NCBI GenBank assembly: GCA_027365715.1
Contig: DAHXLZ010000051.1
Span: forward strand, 1 to 5,153
Reading direction: 5' to 3'
Source: Methanomassiliicoccales archaeon
Lineage (GTDB): Archaea; Thermoplasmatota; Thermoplasmata; Sysuiplasmatales; Sysuiplasmataceae
Length of the DNA: 5,153 nucleotides
Shown: piece by piece, positions 4,918-5,153 of the stretch
How positions within the stretch are numbered: position 1 is the first letter of the stretch
Layout: each line of letters begins with the position of its first letter
Notes under the pieces: generated by a model
What the model was told of the DNA's origin: nothing
The model's database searches: none
Seen by the model: only the letters and a program-made list of their open reading frames with translations
Program-made: the position numbers and the translations under genes

Positions 4918-5153
4918 TCATTGCAGCCTTACATCTATGCCTATGCTTTTTATCTCTGCTCTCCTAATCCCGAATTCCTGATCCAGCGTAATTAATGTGT
5001 CAGCTCCTGTTTCAGAACAGGCAGCCAGATGCAGAAGATCCAGTGTTCTCATTCTGATCGCGAACGAAATCTCCGCCGCTCTCTGGAACAACCTGTCCAT
5101 GTCAACCCGCTTCAGCTCTAATCCCAGTCTGTTCAGGTACTGCACGTATGCTT
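4918..5153 (-). CDS. PIN-domain (VapC-type) ribonuclease, N-terminal part outside the window
   Basis: The minus-strand frame enters from the right edge (…AYVQYLNRLGLELKRVDMD) and ends at TGA 4920-4918, giving 78 full codons including the stop, so 77 residues of a domain normally near 130. The stretch RTLDLLHLAA is the PIN helix carrying the third conserved acidic residue, and TLITLDQEF is the strand with the fourth, which together help coordinate the metal in VapC ribonucleases. The internal GTG at 5145 is not taken as the start, because the frame continues to the edge and the first two catalytic acids must lie upstream. A cognate antitoxin, if present, would be to the right of the window. 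VapC toxins typically cleave tRNA or rRNA; the target here is unknown. Confidence 0.85.
   Translation of the reverse strand, partial: AYVQYLNRLGLELKRVDMDRLFQRAAEISFAIRMRTLDLLHLAACSETGADTLITLDQEFGIRRAEIKSIGIDVRLQ

Noticed and set aside
1..5153. CRISPR arrays, tRNA genes, insertion-sequence ends
   Set aside because: No regularly spaced direct repeats, no tRNA T-loop or acceptor pairing, and no transposase motifs or paired terminal repeats were seen by eye.

Overview
The window looks archaeal. Promoter-proximal sequence has TATA-like boxes about 26-30 bases upstream of starts, two genes look leaderless or nearly so, one gene has an AGGTGA Shine-Dalgarno of archaeal type, and the antitoxin and MazF-like sequences are of archaeal flavour. 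Base composition is moderate (roughly half GC by eye, not counted). I cannot name the genus; a euryarchaeal or Thermoplasmata-like lineage is a guess only.

Layout, left to right. Minus strand, 1-1661: a two-gene operon of AbiE type (type IV toxin-antitoxin / abortive infection). The AbiEi-like antitoxin/regulator (588-1661) comes first. An AbiEii-like nucleotidyltransferase follows 4 bases later and runs off the left edge (1-583). The nucleotidyltransferase has an in-frame TAG at codon 16 and is then open for 178 codons. A perfect 20-base palindrome sits between the operon's TATA box and its start codon and is the likely autoregulatory operator. Minus strand, 1811-2224: a small VOC (glyoxalase/bleomycin-resistance superfamily) protein. 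Minus strand, 2522-3601: a class II-like Fic AMP-transferase with an N-terminal inhibitory motif and a C-terminal winged helix. 3602-4108: a divergent promoter region that also holds a possible decayed minus-strand reading frame. Plus strand, 4109-4637: a ribbon-helix-helix antitoxin overlapping a MazF/PemK-like toxin. 4638-4917: a convergent non-coding stretch with a GC-rich hairpin. Minus strand, 4918-5153: the C-terminal part of a PIN-domain (VapC-type) protein cut by the right edge.

Taken together, four of the five functional units belong to toxin-antitoxin or related conflict families (AbiEi/AbiEii, Fic, MazEF-like, VapC-like), packed in about 5 kb with one metabolic-type gene (VOC) among them. 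This resembles an archaeal toxin-antitoxin or defence island. No transposase, integrase, tRNA, rRNA or CRISPR repeat was seen. The two most informative observations are the amber codon in the otherwise intact AbiEii-like toxin gene (pseudogene, readthrough/pyrrolysine, or alternative start) and the palindromic operator at the AbiE promoter.
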